From contig NZ_HE978582.1 in NCBI RefSeq assembly GCF_000311865.1, positions 80,984 to 131,686 of the forward strand: a stretch of DNA of 50,703 nt, read 5' to 3'. Below, one piece after another: positions 8,490 through 15,601 of this stretch (position 1 is its first letter; the number at the start of each line of letters is the position of its first letter). The notes under the pieces were generated by a model, which did not search any database, had not been told where the DNA came from, and saw only the letters and a program-made list of their open reading frames with translations. This stretch comes from Peptoniphilus obesi ph1. GTDB taxonomy: Bacteria; Bacillota; Clostridia; Tissierellales; Peptoniphilaceae. The position numbers and the translations under genes were made by a program.

Positions 8490-9176
8490 TTATAAAAATA
8501 ACTTGAACTTTAAATTAAAGAACATCAGAATGCATAATAGAATAATTATTAGATCCCAAATGTTAAATCCTGCATCATCCATAAAAGTCTTTCTTGCAGG
8601 ATTTTCTATCCCTCTTACTGTAATAGCCTGAGCTAATTCATCTGCGGTATTAGAAGCTGTAACTATTAATGATATTAGTCCTAATTGTATCTTTTTAAAT
8701 CCAGTCACGCCTCTTATTTTTATTGCATCTGAGATTAATATTTTTTCTTCTCTTAAAGATGGAAAATATCTGATGCCTATTGCTAGAGAAATAATTAGGC
8801 TTTTTGGAAAATGCATCATTTTTAAGGCATACATAATATTTCGTATAGGATTAGTTTTTACAAGAATTTGACCAACTAAAAAAATCGGTATTAACTTAGG
8901 AGCATGAATCACCAATAATCCAAAATGTGCTGATATGACATCTGGTAGAATCGGCAAAACAAAATATTTCAATCCCTGTAATAATACAAACATAGATAAT
9001 GCCTTTAAAGATATTTTAACAAGTCCCATAAATAACGCTATAATAGCAACAATTAAAAGAATAAAAAAATCTAATTTTAAGCTATTATTTGCAAAGCTAA
9101 TAATACTAACTGAAATCAAAAAAATGATTTCAGTTAGTGGATTTAGCTTTATAATGCCTCTTACAATACCCTCCAT
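8490..9176 (-). CDS. ecfT: ECF transporter transmembrane component EcfT
   Basis: A 228-residue membrane protein with about five hydrophobic helices. It carries the two x-R-G coupling motifs diagnostic of EcfT, KIRG (in DAIKIRGV) and TVRG (in AITVRGI), which dock into the ATPases. The IRYFPSLREE segment is also typical. The start codon abuts the stop of the S component, so the two are translationally coupled. It forms the scaffold between the S component and the double ATPase. Confidence 0.9.
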   Translation of the reverse strand: MEGIVRGIIKLNPLTEIIFLISVSIISFANNSLKLDFFILLIVAIIALFMGLVKISLKALSMFVLLQGLKYFVLPILPDVISAHFGLLVIHAPKLIPIFLVGQILVKTNPIRNIMYALKMMHFPKSLIISLAIGIRYFPSLREEKILISDAIKIRGVTGFKKIQLGLISLIVTASNTADELAQAITVRGIENPARKTFMDDAGFNIWDLIIILLCILMFFNLKFKLFL

Positions 9177-9770
9177 TTACATAATTCCAGCTTTCTCAAA
9201 ACGTTTTTTGAACATTGCTTTACCTATATATGCACCAATGACTCCTCCAATAAATGCAGTAATGATCATCCCGATAAGTGTTGGAATTGAAATTAAAGTT
9301 TGTAATTTATTTACATATTCTGGACTCATTCCCATTTTAATAATAGACTTCATATAAGATTCTTGGAACAACCACATAGGCAATGGTGAGCCAATCAACC
9401 CAATGCAAATCAATCCTGAAGATACTATTACGCTTTTTTGACTTTTATATCCCAAAATTTTTCTAGTAATTTCTGCTAAAACCCCTGCAATAACGCAAGT
9501 TATGACAATTGTAAAAGTGCATTCTCCTATAGCAAAATATATAATCCCTGTAATTGCTATCAAAAGTAAAGCCGTTCCTGGTTTTGGCACCTTAGAGACC
9601 AACAACATGTAAATAAAATTACATATTATGCCTGTCATTGCTGGCCATAATAACCAAAGTATCGGAGAAAACACAGGAATAAACATTACCGCCATTGATA
9701 ACGCCATGTATATTACCGAAAAAATACCGATGTTAACTAAATCTTTTGTTTTTAATTTTCTTTCATTCAT
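9177..9770 (-). CDS. ECF transporter S component, MptS/Trep_Strep family
   Basis: A 197-residue membrane protein with five to six helices that binds the substrate. The sequence around LWLLWPAMTGIICNFIYML and the KTKDLVNIGIFSVIYMALS start match the Trep_Strep (TIGR02185-type) family as I recall it. I chose the ATG at 9770 because GGAGG lies seven bases upstream. An upstream start at 9815 has no such site and would overlap an inverted repeat. The substrate of this family is not established; linkage to an IrtAB-like pair suggests a metal chelate or related molecule. Confidence 0.85.
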   Translation of the reverse strand: MNERKLKTKDLVNIGIFSVIYMALSMAVMFIPVFSPILWLLWPAMTGIICNFIYMLLVSKVPKPGTALLLIAITGIIYFAIGECTFTIVITCVIAGVLAEITRKILGYKSQKSVIVSSGLICIGLIGSPLPMWLFQESYMKSIIKMGMSPEYVNKLQTLISIPTLIGMIITAFIGGVIGAYIGKAMFKKRFEKAGIM

Positions 9771-9800
9771 TTGAATACCTCCATTTAAATTTTTATATTT

Positions 9801-9849
9801 ATTTACCAGTTGCAATATGATTGATTCAAAATAATCTTTACTGGTAAAT
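9801..9849. promoter_or_regulatory. Inverted repeat upstream of the ECF/ABC operon (candidate TetR operator)
   Basis: Perfect 10-bp arms ATTTACCAGT (9801-9810) and ACTGGTAAAT (9840-9849) are separated by 29 bp, directly upstream of the S component. A weak minus-strand promoter could lie between them (TTGAAT, 18-bp spacer, TAAATA). The arms may be two half-sites for the neighbouring TetR protein. Confidence 0.55.
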
Positions 9850-9885
9850 TTTTCTTATTATTGTTTACTTTCCATAAAACGCAGA

Positions 9886-9906
9886 AAATCGGGATTAACC
9901 CGATTT
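9886..9906 (-). terminator. Hairpin after tetR
   Basis: Arms AAATCGGG and CCCGATTT enclose the loop ATTAA, just past the tetR stop. The minus-strand T-tract is short (TTTT), and AT-rich sequence follows on both sides, so it may work in both directions. Confidence 0.55.
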
Positions 9907-9941
9907 CAAAATTTATTATTTTTTAATTTTATATTATGTTT

Positions 9942-10553
9942 TCATTTAATAATCCTCCTCCAACCAAAATTCATTGCTGCCTCCATCATATCGATAAAAT
10001 TTAAGGCTTCATTATATGGATACCTATGTGTGATTACCTCAAATAAAGGCGTACATGCCATTGTATAAAGAACATGAAGTTCATCATCATTCAAATCATT
10101 TACTTCAATCTTTTTTTCTTTAAGAATCTCAATTAATTTCTTAGCGCCCTGCACTTCAAGATTCACTAAATCATGACGAATTGATTCAAATTCCGTACCC
10201 TGAGAACAGTTAAACAGAAGATTAACTATAGGATCGTTTTGGTAAATAAATTCCAATAATTCCCTATTACTATCATCAGATTTTTCTCCAAAAGCTTGTA
10301 AACCATTTACTTTAATTTCTTCAATCGCTTGATTTGTCAATTCTTTACTTCTTCTGTATAAGTGATTAAGTATAGGACTTACAAGTACTTTAAAAATATC
10401 TTCTTTAGATTTAAAATGCTTATATATTGCACCAGGCGTAATTCCTGCATTTTTAGCAATAGTGCGAATAGAAGCCTCTTCGAATCCATGCTCTGTAAAC
10501 TCGCTTTTTGCACTTTTTAATATTTTCTCTATTGTAACATCTTTGTCTCTCAG
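9942..10553 (-). CDS. TetR/AcrR family regulator with apparent CTG start
   Basis: The TetR frame runs from about 10553 to 9942 (203 residues). The N-terminal helix-turn-helix is clear: VTIEKILKSAKSEF, then HGFEEASIRTIAKNAGIT and PGAIYKHFKSKEDIF. No ATG, GTG or TTG lies in frame before this domain. The first in-frame TTG (10340) comes after it, and an in-frame TGA lies three codons upstream of the proposed start. A CTG at 10553 sits nine bases after GGGAGG and gives LRDKDVTIEKI, so I take CTG as the start. A disrupted 5' end is the alternative. It probably represses the ECF/ABC operon. Confidence 0.75.
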   Translation of the reverse strand: MRDKDVTIEKILKSAKSEFTEHGFEEASIRTIAKNAGITPGAIYKHFKSKEDIFKVLVSPILNHLYRRSKELTNQAIEEIKVNGLQAFGEKSDDSNRELLEFIYQNDPIVNLLFNCSQGTEFESIRHDLVNLEVQGAKKLIEILKEKKIEVNDLNDDELHVLYTMACTPLFEVITHRYPYNEALNFIDMMEAAMNFGWRRIIK

Positions 10554-10593
10554 TAAGTTTCACCTCCCAAATTAAGATAACACCGTTTACTTT

Positions 10594-10622
10594 ATTTTAG
10601 CATAATCTAACCTCAAAGTCAA
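10594..10622 (-). promoter_or_regulatory. Promoter of tetR
   Basis: On the minus strand TTGACT (10617-10622) is followed after 17 bp by TAAAAT (10594-10599). GGGAGG (10563-10568) follows at the expected distance. This shows that a transcript is made upstream of the non-standard start. Confidence 0.75.
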
Positions 10623-10634
10623 TCCACAATATTC

Positions 10635-10672
10635 TACTGAAAATCTCTTGCCTTTACTGAAAATCTCTTGCC
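10635..10672. repeat. Tandem duplication at the 3' end of the recombinase gene
   Basis: TACTGAAAATCTCTTGCC occurs at 10635-10652 and again at 10655-10672, a period of 20 bp. The recombinase stop lies in the second copy, so the last codons are repeated just downstream of the gene. Confidence 0.85.
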
Positions 10673-12480
10673 GGTATCCCCTCTCTTTTCAAAACCTTTA
10701 ATTTCTCTTGTTTCTTCTGCTCCCTTCTTGCCTTATATTTATCCTCATACTCTTTCTGTTTTCCGCTTGCTTTTCGTTTCAGGTAATTTTGATGTAGCTT
10801 GTCTTTTCTTTCTTCGATTTTTCTTTCTTCTTCCTCAAGTTTTTGTTTTTCTTCATCACTTAACTCCGCCTGTGGCAGTTCATAATTGCCTATGAAATTA
10901 AAGTAAATTTCTATCTTTTGCTTTGATGTCTGACTTCCTTTTCTATCTCTTTCATGTACGATAATCTTTTCTACAAACTCATTTATCATTGTAGTTGTAA
11001 GTTCATCAAAGTTTTCATAACGACTGATAAGAGATATAAATTTTTTAGCTCTGTCTGTTTCTTTTTCATATCTTGATACCTGCTGCTCCAAATCCTTAAT
11101 TTCTTTACTTAAAGTTATCTGCTCCGTTTCATATTGGTTATTTAGTATTTCATATCTGCTATTTGGTATTTTGTTAAGGATCATATCTTCATAGATACGA
11201 CACATCAGTCTTTCTAATTCCTGTAATCTTCCTTTGCTGTCAATAAGCCTTGTGTATTTCTTTTCTATCTCTATTTTTTCCTTTTCTTCCATTTCATTTT
11301 GAATGGAACGGATAAAGGCTTCATTATCTTCATAAAGGTATTTTTTAATATCTTTTAGTGTTTCCCTAATAAGATTTAAGACTACTTCTGCTTTTATTCT
11401 GTGTGCTGATGGACAAAGTGTGCCACAAGGTGTTTTGGTATAGGCACTGCAAGTGTAATAGGGAATATTCTTATAATTGCTTGTTCTATGAACATACATC
11501 TTGCTCCCACAATCCGCACAATACATCAATCCTGTTAGTGGGTGATATTCGCCCCAACCATCAGGATACCTTTTTACATTTCCTCTTATCCTTTGCACAT
11601 TATCAAAGGTTTCTTGGTCTATGATTGGCTCGTGTGTATTTTCAAAAATAAGCCAGTTATCCTCGGATACATATTTGCTTTTCTTGTCCTTGAAGTGCTT
11701 TCTGGTTTTGAAATTGACTGTATGCCCCAAGTATTCTTGTTTCTTTAAAATGCTTGCTATAGTTGAACTGCACCAACGATAGGGATGTTCAAAGTTTTTG
11801 CTTTGATATAGTCCATAGCCTAATTTCTGTTGATGATAGGCGGGTATATCTACTTTTTCACTCTCCAATATCTTTGCTATTCGATACGGACCATTGCCTT
11901 GCATGGTCAGGTTAAATATTCGCCTTACTATCTCTGCTGCTTTTTCATCTACAACCCACTTATCTTTGTCTTTTTCATCTTTGATGTAGCCATAAGGTGG
12001 AGTGCTTGCCGTATGCTTTCCACTTTCTCCTTTTGATCTAAATGTAGATTGTATTTTTCTTGAAGTATCTCTTGCATACCATTCATTCATAATATTTCTA
12101 AAAGGGGTAAAATCATCTTCTCTGTAAAAGCTGTCTACATTATCATTGATAGCAATCAGTCTTACGCCCTTTTGTCTTAATATCTCCATACATTGACCGA
12201 CTTTGAGATAATCTCTGCCGAGTCTACTCATATCCTTTACGATGATACAACCGATATTTCCAGTATTTACTCCATTCATCATTTCCATAAAGCCTGGTCT
12301 ATCAAACTGTGTCCCGCTTATTCCGTCATCTGTAAAATGGATGATGTTGGTTAAATTATTCTTACTTGCATATTCTTCAAGGATTTTCTTTTGATTAACG
12401 ATTGAGTTACTTTCTCCTTCAAGTTCATCATCTCGACTTAATCTCTCATAGAGTGCTGTTATCTTTTCAAAATTCCTCAC
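10654..12480 (-). CDS. Large serine recombinase (integrase/excisionase of the IME)
   Basis: A 608-residue protein. The resolvase domain has LYERLSRDDE with catalytic Ser15, and an Arg-rich active-site region around IVKDMSRLGRDYLK. A recombinase domain (about 160-270), a zinc ribbon with MYCADCGSK and YTCSAY (about 320-345), and a C-terminal coiled coil follow. It resembles TnpX/TndX enzymes, which cut at GA dinucleotides. The start is GTG after GGAGG. Its 5' end lies about 95 bases from the junction with virD4, as usual for such elements. The virD4 frame breaks in a GGA codon, in accord with a GA crossover. Confidence 0.93.
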   Translation of the reverse strand: MRNFEKITALYERLSRDDELEGESNSIVNQKKILEEYASKNNLTNIIHFTDDGISGTQFDRPGFMEMMNGVNTGNIGCIIVKDMSRLGRDYLKVGQCMEILRQKGVRLIAINDNVDSFYREDDFTPFRNIMNEWYARDTSRKIQSTFRSKGESGKHTASTPPYGYIKDEKDKDKWVVDEKAAEIVRRIFNLTMQGNGPYRIAKILESEKVDIPAYHQQKLGYGLYQSKNFEHPYRWCSSTIASILKKQEYLGHTVNFKTRKHFKDKKSKYVSEDNWLIFENTHEPIIDQETFDNVQRIRGNVKRYPDGWGEYHPLTGLMYCADCGSKMYVHRTSNYKNIPYYTCSAYTKTPCGTLCPSAHRIKAEVVLNLIRETLKDIKKYLYEDNEAFIRSIQNEMEEKEKIEIEKKYTRLIDSKGRLQELERLMCRIYEDMILNKIPNSRYEILNNQYETEQITLSKEIKDLEQQVSRYEKETDRAKKFISLISRYENFDELTTTMINEFVEKIIVHERDRKGSQTSKQKIEIYFNFIGNYELPQAELSDEEKQKLEEEERKIEERKDKLHQNYLKRKASGKQKEYEDKYKARREQKKQEKLKVLKREGIPARDFQ

Positions 12481-12519
12481 TTTTTCCTCCTTCCTCTTAA
12501 TTTCTTAAACAAAAAAGAA

Positions 12520-13572
12520 TTAAGAAGTACATATTTCACTAAAACAGTGATTAAGTGTTCTCCTTAATTCTATTACTCCTGCTGCCAGCTTATATTTCTT
12601 ATATTGCTTAACTGCAAAATGGCTAGGGTCTTTCTTTTCAAGAGCTTCAAATAGCCTATCAATTGGGTTCATATAGGTTTCGTCATCTTCTCTGACCTCA
12701 CTTGCGTCAATCATATCCAAAAGTGTCTTAAAGTTCTTTTCTTCTTCTGGAGCTTCATAATAAATATAACCGATAAGGGCAGTGTAATATAGCTTTTCGG
12801 CCTTTACCCAGAAATCTTCTCCTGCCTTTTCTCCATCTCCCTTGGTATTAGCAATTATGGTTTGAACAAGCTTTAAAATATCTTTTTCTGATCGAAGATA
12901 AGCAAAGGGATTGTATTTCATGGACTTTTTGAAGTTTATTGTATTTAAAATTTTTATGTCATATCCATTTTCATAAAGCATTTTTCCACACTCTAACACA
13001 AGTGTCCCCTTAGGGTCTGTTACTACATAGGAAGAGTGCATTTGCATTAGATTTGGCTTTACATAAAATCTTGTTTTACCTGATCCAGAACCACCTATTA
13101 CTAATACATTTTTATTTCTAGCATATTTAGGATTTTTAGGTCTTGAGTTCATTGTAAGTCTTTCGGTATTAGTTATGAGAACATTGTTTTCAAACTTAGG
13201 GTCAATGTATGGAGCAATATCCTTGCTTTCTCCCCATCTTGCAGATCCATATTCTTTCCCTTGCCTATATTTCTTTTTATTTTTTCCTTTGCTATAAACA
13301 ATTAACTTGAGCATAGCAGCAACTGAAATACCCACTAACAAGTCCTTTGGATTAAGGCTTGGTATATAAGATAAAGTTCCTATATCAGAAATCCCCACCA
13401 TTAATCTATCAATAATATCTCCTCCTACATAAGAATTGATGTGTTTAGAAAAGATATTTCCAATATAGAAAAAGGATAGATAAGGAATGTTTGCTAATAT
13501 AAATTTCTTTGGGTTGTCTATTTTAATTAGGTTTTTAATATCAGAAAGAATAGCTTCCAATATCTTATTCAT
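12520..13572 (-). CDS. VirD4/TraG-type coupling protein, truncated by IME insertion
   Basis: A 350-residue reading frame. It has N-terminal membrane segments (about 28-45 and 75-95) and Walker A GGSGSGKT at 160-167. The family usually has about 600 residues. Here the family sequence ends at KYKLAAG (residue 332), and 18 foreign residues follow to the stop. The Walker B half is therefore missing and the ICE coupling protein should be inactive. The start overlaps the end of the Bro-N gene by eight bases. The missing 3' part would be expected at the other IME end, outside the window. Confidence 0.88.
   Translation of the reverse strand: MNKILEAILSDIKNLIKIDNPKKFILANIPYLSFFYIGNIFSKHINSYVGGDIIDRLMVGISDIGTLSYIPSLNPKDLLVGISVAAMLKLIVYSKGKNKKKYRQGKEYGSARWGESKDIAPYIDPKFENNVLITNTERLTMNSRPKNPKYARNKNVLVIGGSGSGKTRFYVKPNLMQMHSSYVVTDPKGTLVLECGKMLYENGYDIKILNTINFKKSMKYNPFAYLRSEKDILKLVQTIIANTKGDGEKAGEDFWVKAEKLYYTALIGYIYYEAPEEEKNFKTLLDMIDASEVREDDETYMNPIDRLFEALEKKDPSHFAVKQYKKYKLAAGVIELRRTLNHCFSEICTS
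12570..12582. other. Inferred IME/virD4 junction (attachment site)
   Basis: The family sequence of virD4 ends in the GGA codon at 12577-12579 on the minus strand. The GA at 12577-12578 would be the crossover dinucleotide for a TnpX-like recombinase. The exact base is inferred from protein homology. Confidence 0.6.
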
Positions 13573-14299
13573 CGTAAAAACCTTCGCTATCTAATAAAAT
13601 TAGTAGGTAGTGTCTTCCCTTTGGTGTTATAAATGTTTGTATTCCTACAAGTGTACCTAGTGGATCAACCCATTCCTTTACTTCAAAATATCCCTTATTC
13701 TTATCTGCATAAGGTAAGAGTTTCTTTTTCTTATCTCTATAAATTAATCTTTTATCCATTAAAAAACTTATAAACTGATTTTGTGGTATTCCTAACTCTT
13801 TGGCAGTATTTCTAAAGTTTGTAAGTAGATTATAATCTACTAATTTGTCATAATAGTCTGCCTTTGGTCTTAATTCTTCAATTTCTTCTTCTCTTTCGGC
13901 AATAATTCTATTGGCTACAAGAATTGCATCTGCAAGTAGCTCTTCGTTAGTTTTCTTTTCTTGACCAGCTATATATCCTCCATTTTTTCTAATACTTGGT
14001 AAGACTTCTCTAGTTACCCAAGCTTTGAATATTTTTGCTTGTGGTAGCTTTGATGAGAGGATAAGTGAATACAATCCTGATTCGTTAATTATTGAAATAT
14101 TCTGTATTCCTCCAGGGGTGTTCCATTTCGTTACACCCTTATCTTCTTCATCTACATGGTCATAAACAGCTTTCCTCGGATTGACATATCCCAACATAGT
14201 TGCTACTTCATTTGCTATAAAGAAAAACTCATCGTCTTTTTCTATAACAGTGAGTTTCCCAAAATTCTTATTTTCAAATGTTTTTAAATTACTTATCAT
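13565..14299 (-). CDS. Bro-N / KilAC-type phage antirepressor-like protein
   Basis: A 244-residue protein. The N-terminal Bro-N domain (about 10-110) shows FFIANEVATMLGYVNPRKAV, VDEEDKGV, SGLYSLILSS and FKAWVTREVLPSIRKNGGY. A coiled coil and a C-terminal KilAC-like domain (about 150-240) with NFRNTAKELGIPQNQFISFL follow. Such proteins are phage antirepressors. Here it overlaps the gene before it by four bases and the one after by eight, so it is built into the ICE transfer operon and may sense or relieve repression of an element. Confidence 0.85.
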   Translation of the reverse strand: MISNLKTFENKNFGKLTVIEKDDEFFFIANEVATMLGYVNPRKAVYDHVDEEDKGVTKWNTPGGIQNISIINESGLYSLILSSKLPQAKIFKAWVTREVLPSIRKNGGYIAGQEKKTNEELLADAILVANRIIAEREEEIEELRPKADYYDKLVDYNLLTNFRNTAKELGIPQNQFISFLMDKRLIYRDKKKKLLPYADKNKGYFEVKEWVDPLGTLVGIQTFITPKGRHYLLILLDSEGFYDE

Positions 14300-14781
14300 A
14301 AGCTTTGCTCCTTATGTTTATTTTTAACTTTATCTTTGCTAATGGTATCTTTAGCCATATCTTTAAACTTATTTATAGTCTTCGTTATTGAATCTTTTCT
14401 ATCGGCCTTTCTTTCAGAAGCCTTAACTGCTTTTTTAAAGGCGTGTTCCATTACTTTTATATCCTTAGATTGAAAAAACACAGAGTGGTTGCCAGTTTCC
14501 TTATCTTTCATAACAGAAAACTTCACTCCGTGTTTGTTTAAAATTTTCTTTAGTTCTTTTAACTCAGGATCTTTTAGATTAATTTCTTCTAACTGTCCCT
14601 TTCTAACCATATCTTTTAGCTTTACTTCTTCTCCATTATTTTTTATTACATTTTTCAAGCCTCCTTGTTCCTCTATTTGCTTGTGTACTTTCTTTAAGGC
14701 ATCAAGAATTGCTTTACTTGTTGCTTTTGCAAGCCTTACTTCAAGATTAAGACTTGACCTAGATACTTCTTCATTAATCAT
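14296..14781 (-). CDS. PcfB/DUF3801-like conjugation accessory protein
   Basis: A 161-residue soluble, Lys-rich protein beginning MINEEVSRSSLNLEVRLAKATSKAIL. The middle (about 75-115) has the pattern LKKILNKHGVKFSVMKDKETGNHSVFF, found in PcfB/DUF3801 proteins. These sit next to VirD4 in Tn1549-like elements and help bring the relaxosome to the channel. Family assignment is from memory of the pattern and the position. The gene overlaps both neighbours (8 and 4 bases). Confidence 0.75.
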   Translation of the reverse strand: MINEEVSRSSLNLEVRLAKATSKAILDALKKVHKQIEEQGGLKNVIKNNGEEVKLKDMVRKGQLEEINLKDPELKELKKILNKHGVKFSVMKDKETGNHSVFFQSKDIKVMEHAFKKAVKASERKADRKDSITKTINKFKDMAKDTISKDKVKNKHKEQSL

Positions 14782-15601
14782 CTATTCCACCTCCATATAA
14801 AAGTAACTCTTTGTATTTTCTTAACTTCTCTTGTTGGATTTTTCTTCTAAAATCTTCTCCCGTAACTTTAACTGGTATTGTCATTTCAAGTATCCTTGAA
14901 TATATCCTCTGATACTCAAGGTCAATGTTTGGATTTTGAATAATTTCCAATGATAAGTTTGTAGTGAAAATTGTCGGCCTGCCTTTTAAGTATCTTGAGT
15001 TTATAATGTTATATACCTGTTCTCTTGCATAAGATGTATCCCTTTCAATTCCAAGATCATCTAAGATTAACAAAGGAATATTAGATAGGTTATCTATAAT
15101 TTCATTTGAATATAGCTTAAATGCAGATTTTTGTATTTGGTTTATAACCTGAGATAAGTTCAAAATCTTAACTTTAACTTGTTTTCTTTCGATTAATTCA
15201 TTTGCAATTGAACAAGCAAGATAAGTCTTTCCACTACCAACATCTCCATAAAATAAAAGTCCAACATTGTCTTCCTTCATTTGCTCAAAGCTCTTAGCAT
15301 AATTATAGGCAACCTTATAGGCTTGACCTTTTTCATTTAAGAATTTCTCAAAAGTATACTGGTGTTGGATTGGAGATGAGAAGCAATCTCTTTTCAATAA
15401 CGATATTTTCATCAGTCTTTCTCTTTCTTCGTTTTCTCTATCTCTTTTTATTTCACATTCACATTTAATTCTTGGAATAAACTTTGTAAATCCAAGGTCA
15501 AGTAATTCTCCATCAACTCTTTTACCGCATACCTTGCAATAGATATGTCCATTTCTTTCAATATCATTTTCTCTTAATACAAAATCTTTTAAGTTTTTCA
15601 T
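14774..15601 (-). CDS. DnaC-like helicase loader ATPase
   Basis: A 275-residue AAA+ protein. The N-terminus has four cysteines (Cys22, Cys25, Cys47, Cys49), a likely zinc knuckle as in DnaI/DnaC loaders. Walker A GDVGSGKT is at about 119-126, Walker B LLILDDLGIE is near 172-181, and TIFTTNLSLE is the sensor-1 region. It would load the replicative helicase onto an origin opened by the initiator encoded just upstream, with which it overlaps by four bases. It may also serve the nested IME, which shows no loader of its own in this window. Confidence 0.9.
   Translation of the reverse strand: MKNLKDFVLRENDIERNGHIYCKVCGKRVDGELLDLGFTKFIPRIKCECEIKRDRENEERERLMKISLLKRDCFSSPIQHQYTFEKFLNEKGQAYKVAYNYAKSFEQMKEDNVGLLFYGDVGSGKTYLACSIANELIERKQVKVKILNLSQVINQIQKSAFKLYSNEIIDNLSNIPLLILDDLGIERDTSYAREQVYNIINSRYLKGRPTIFTTNLSLEIIQNPNIDLEYQRIYSRILEMTIPVKVTGEDFRRKIQQEKLRKYKELLLYGGGIDD

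Larger units (their letters stand above)
1..12577. mobile_element. Integrative mobilizable element (IME), partial; left end outside window
   Basis: The segment contains a serine recombinase, a MobA/MobL relaxase, a replication initiator, small regulators and transporter cargo, but no conjugation pore genes, which is the gene content of a mobilizable element. Its right end is placed at about 12577, because there the virD4 reading frame leaves the family sequence after the residues KLAAG and runs into unrelated codons. The left end must lie before base 1, where the rest of virD4 would be expected. All genes run on the minus strand. Confidence 0.75.

Noticed and set aside
9886-9906. Hairpin as an attachment site of the IME
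   Set aside because: It lies between tetR and the cargo operon, not at an element border, and fits a terminator.
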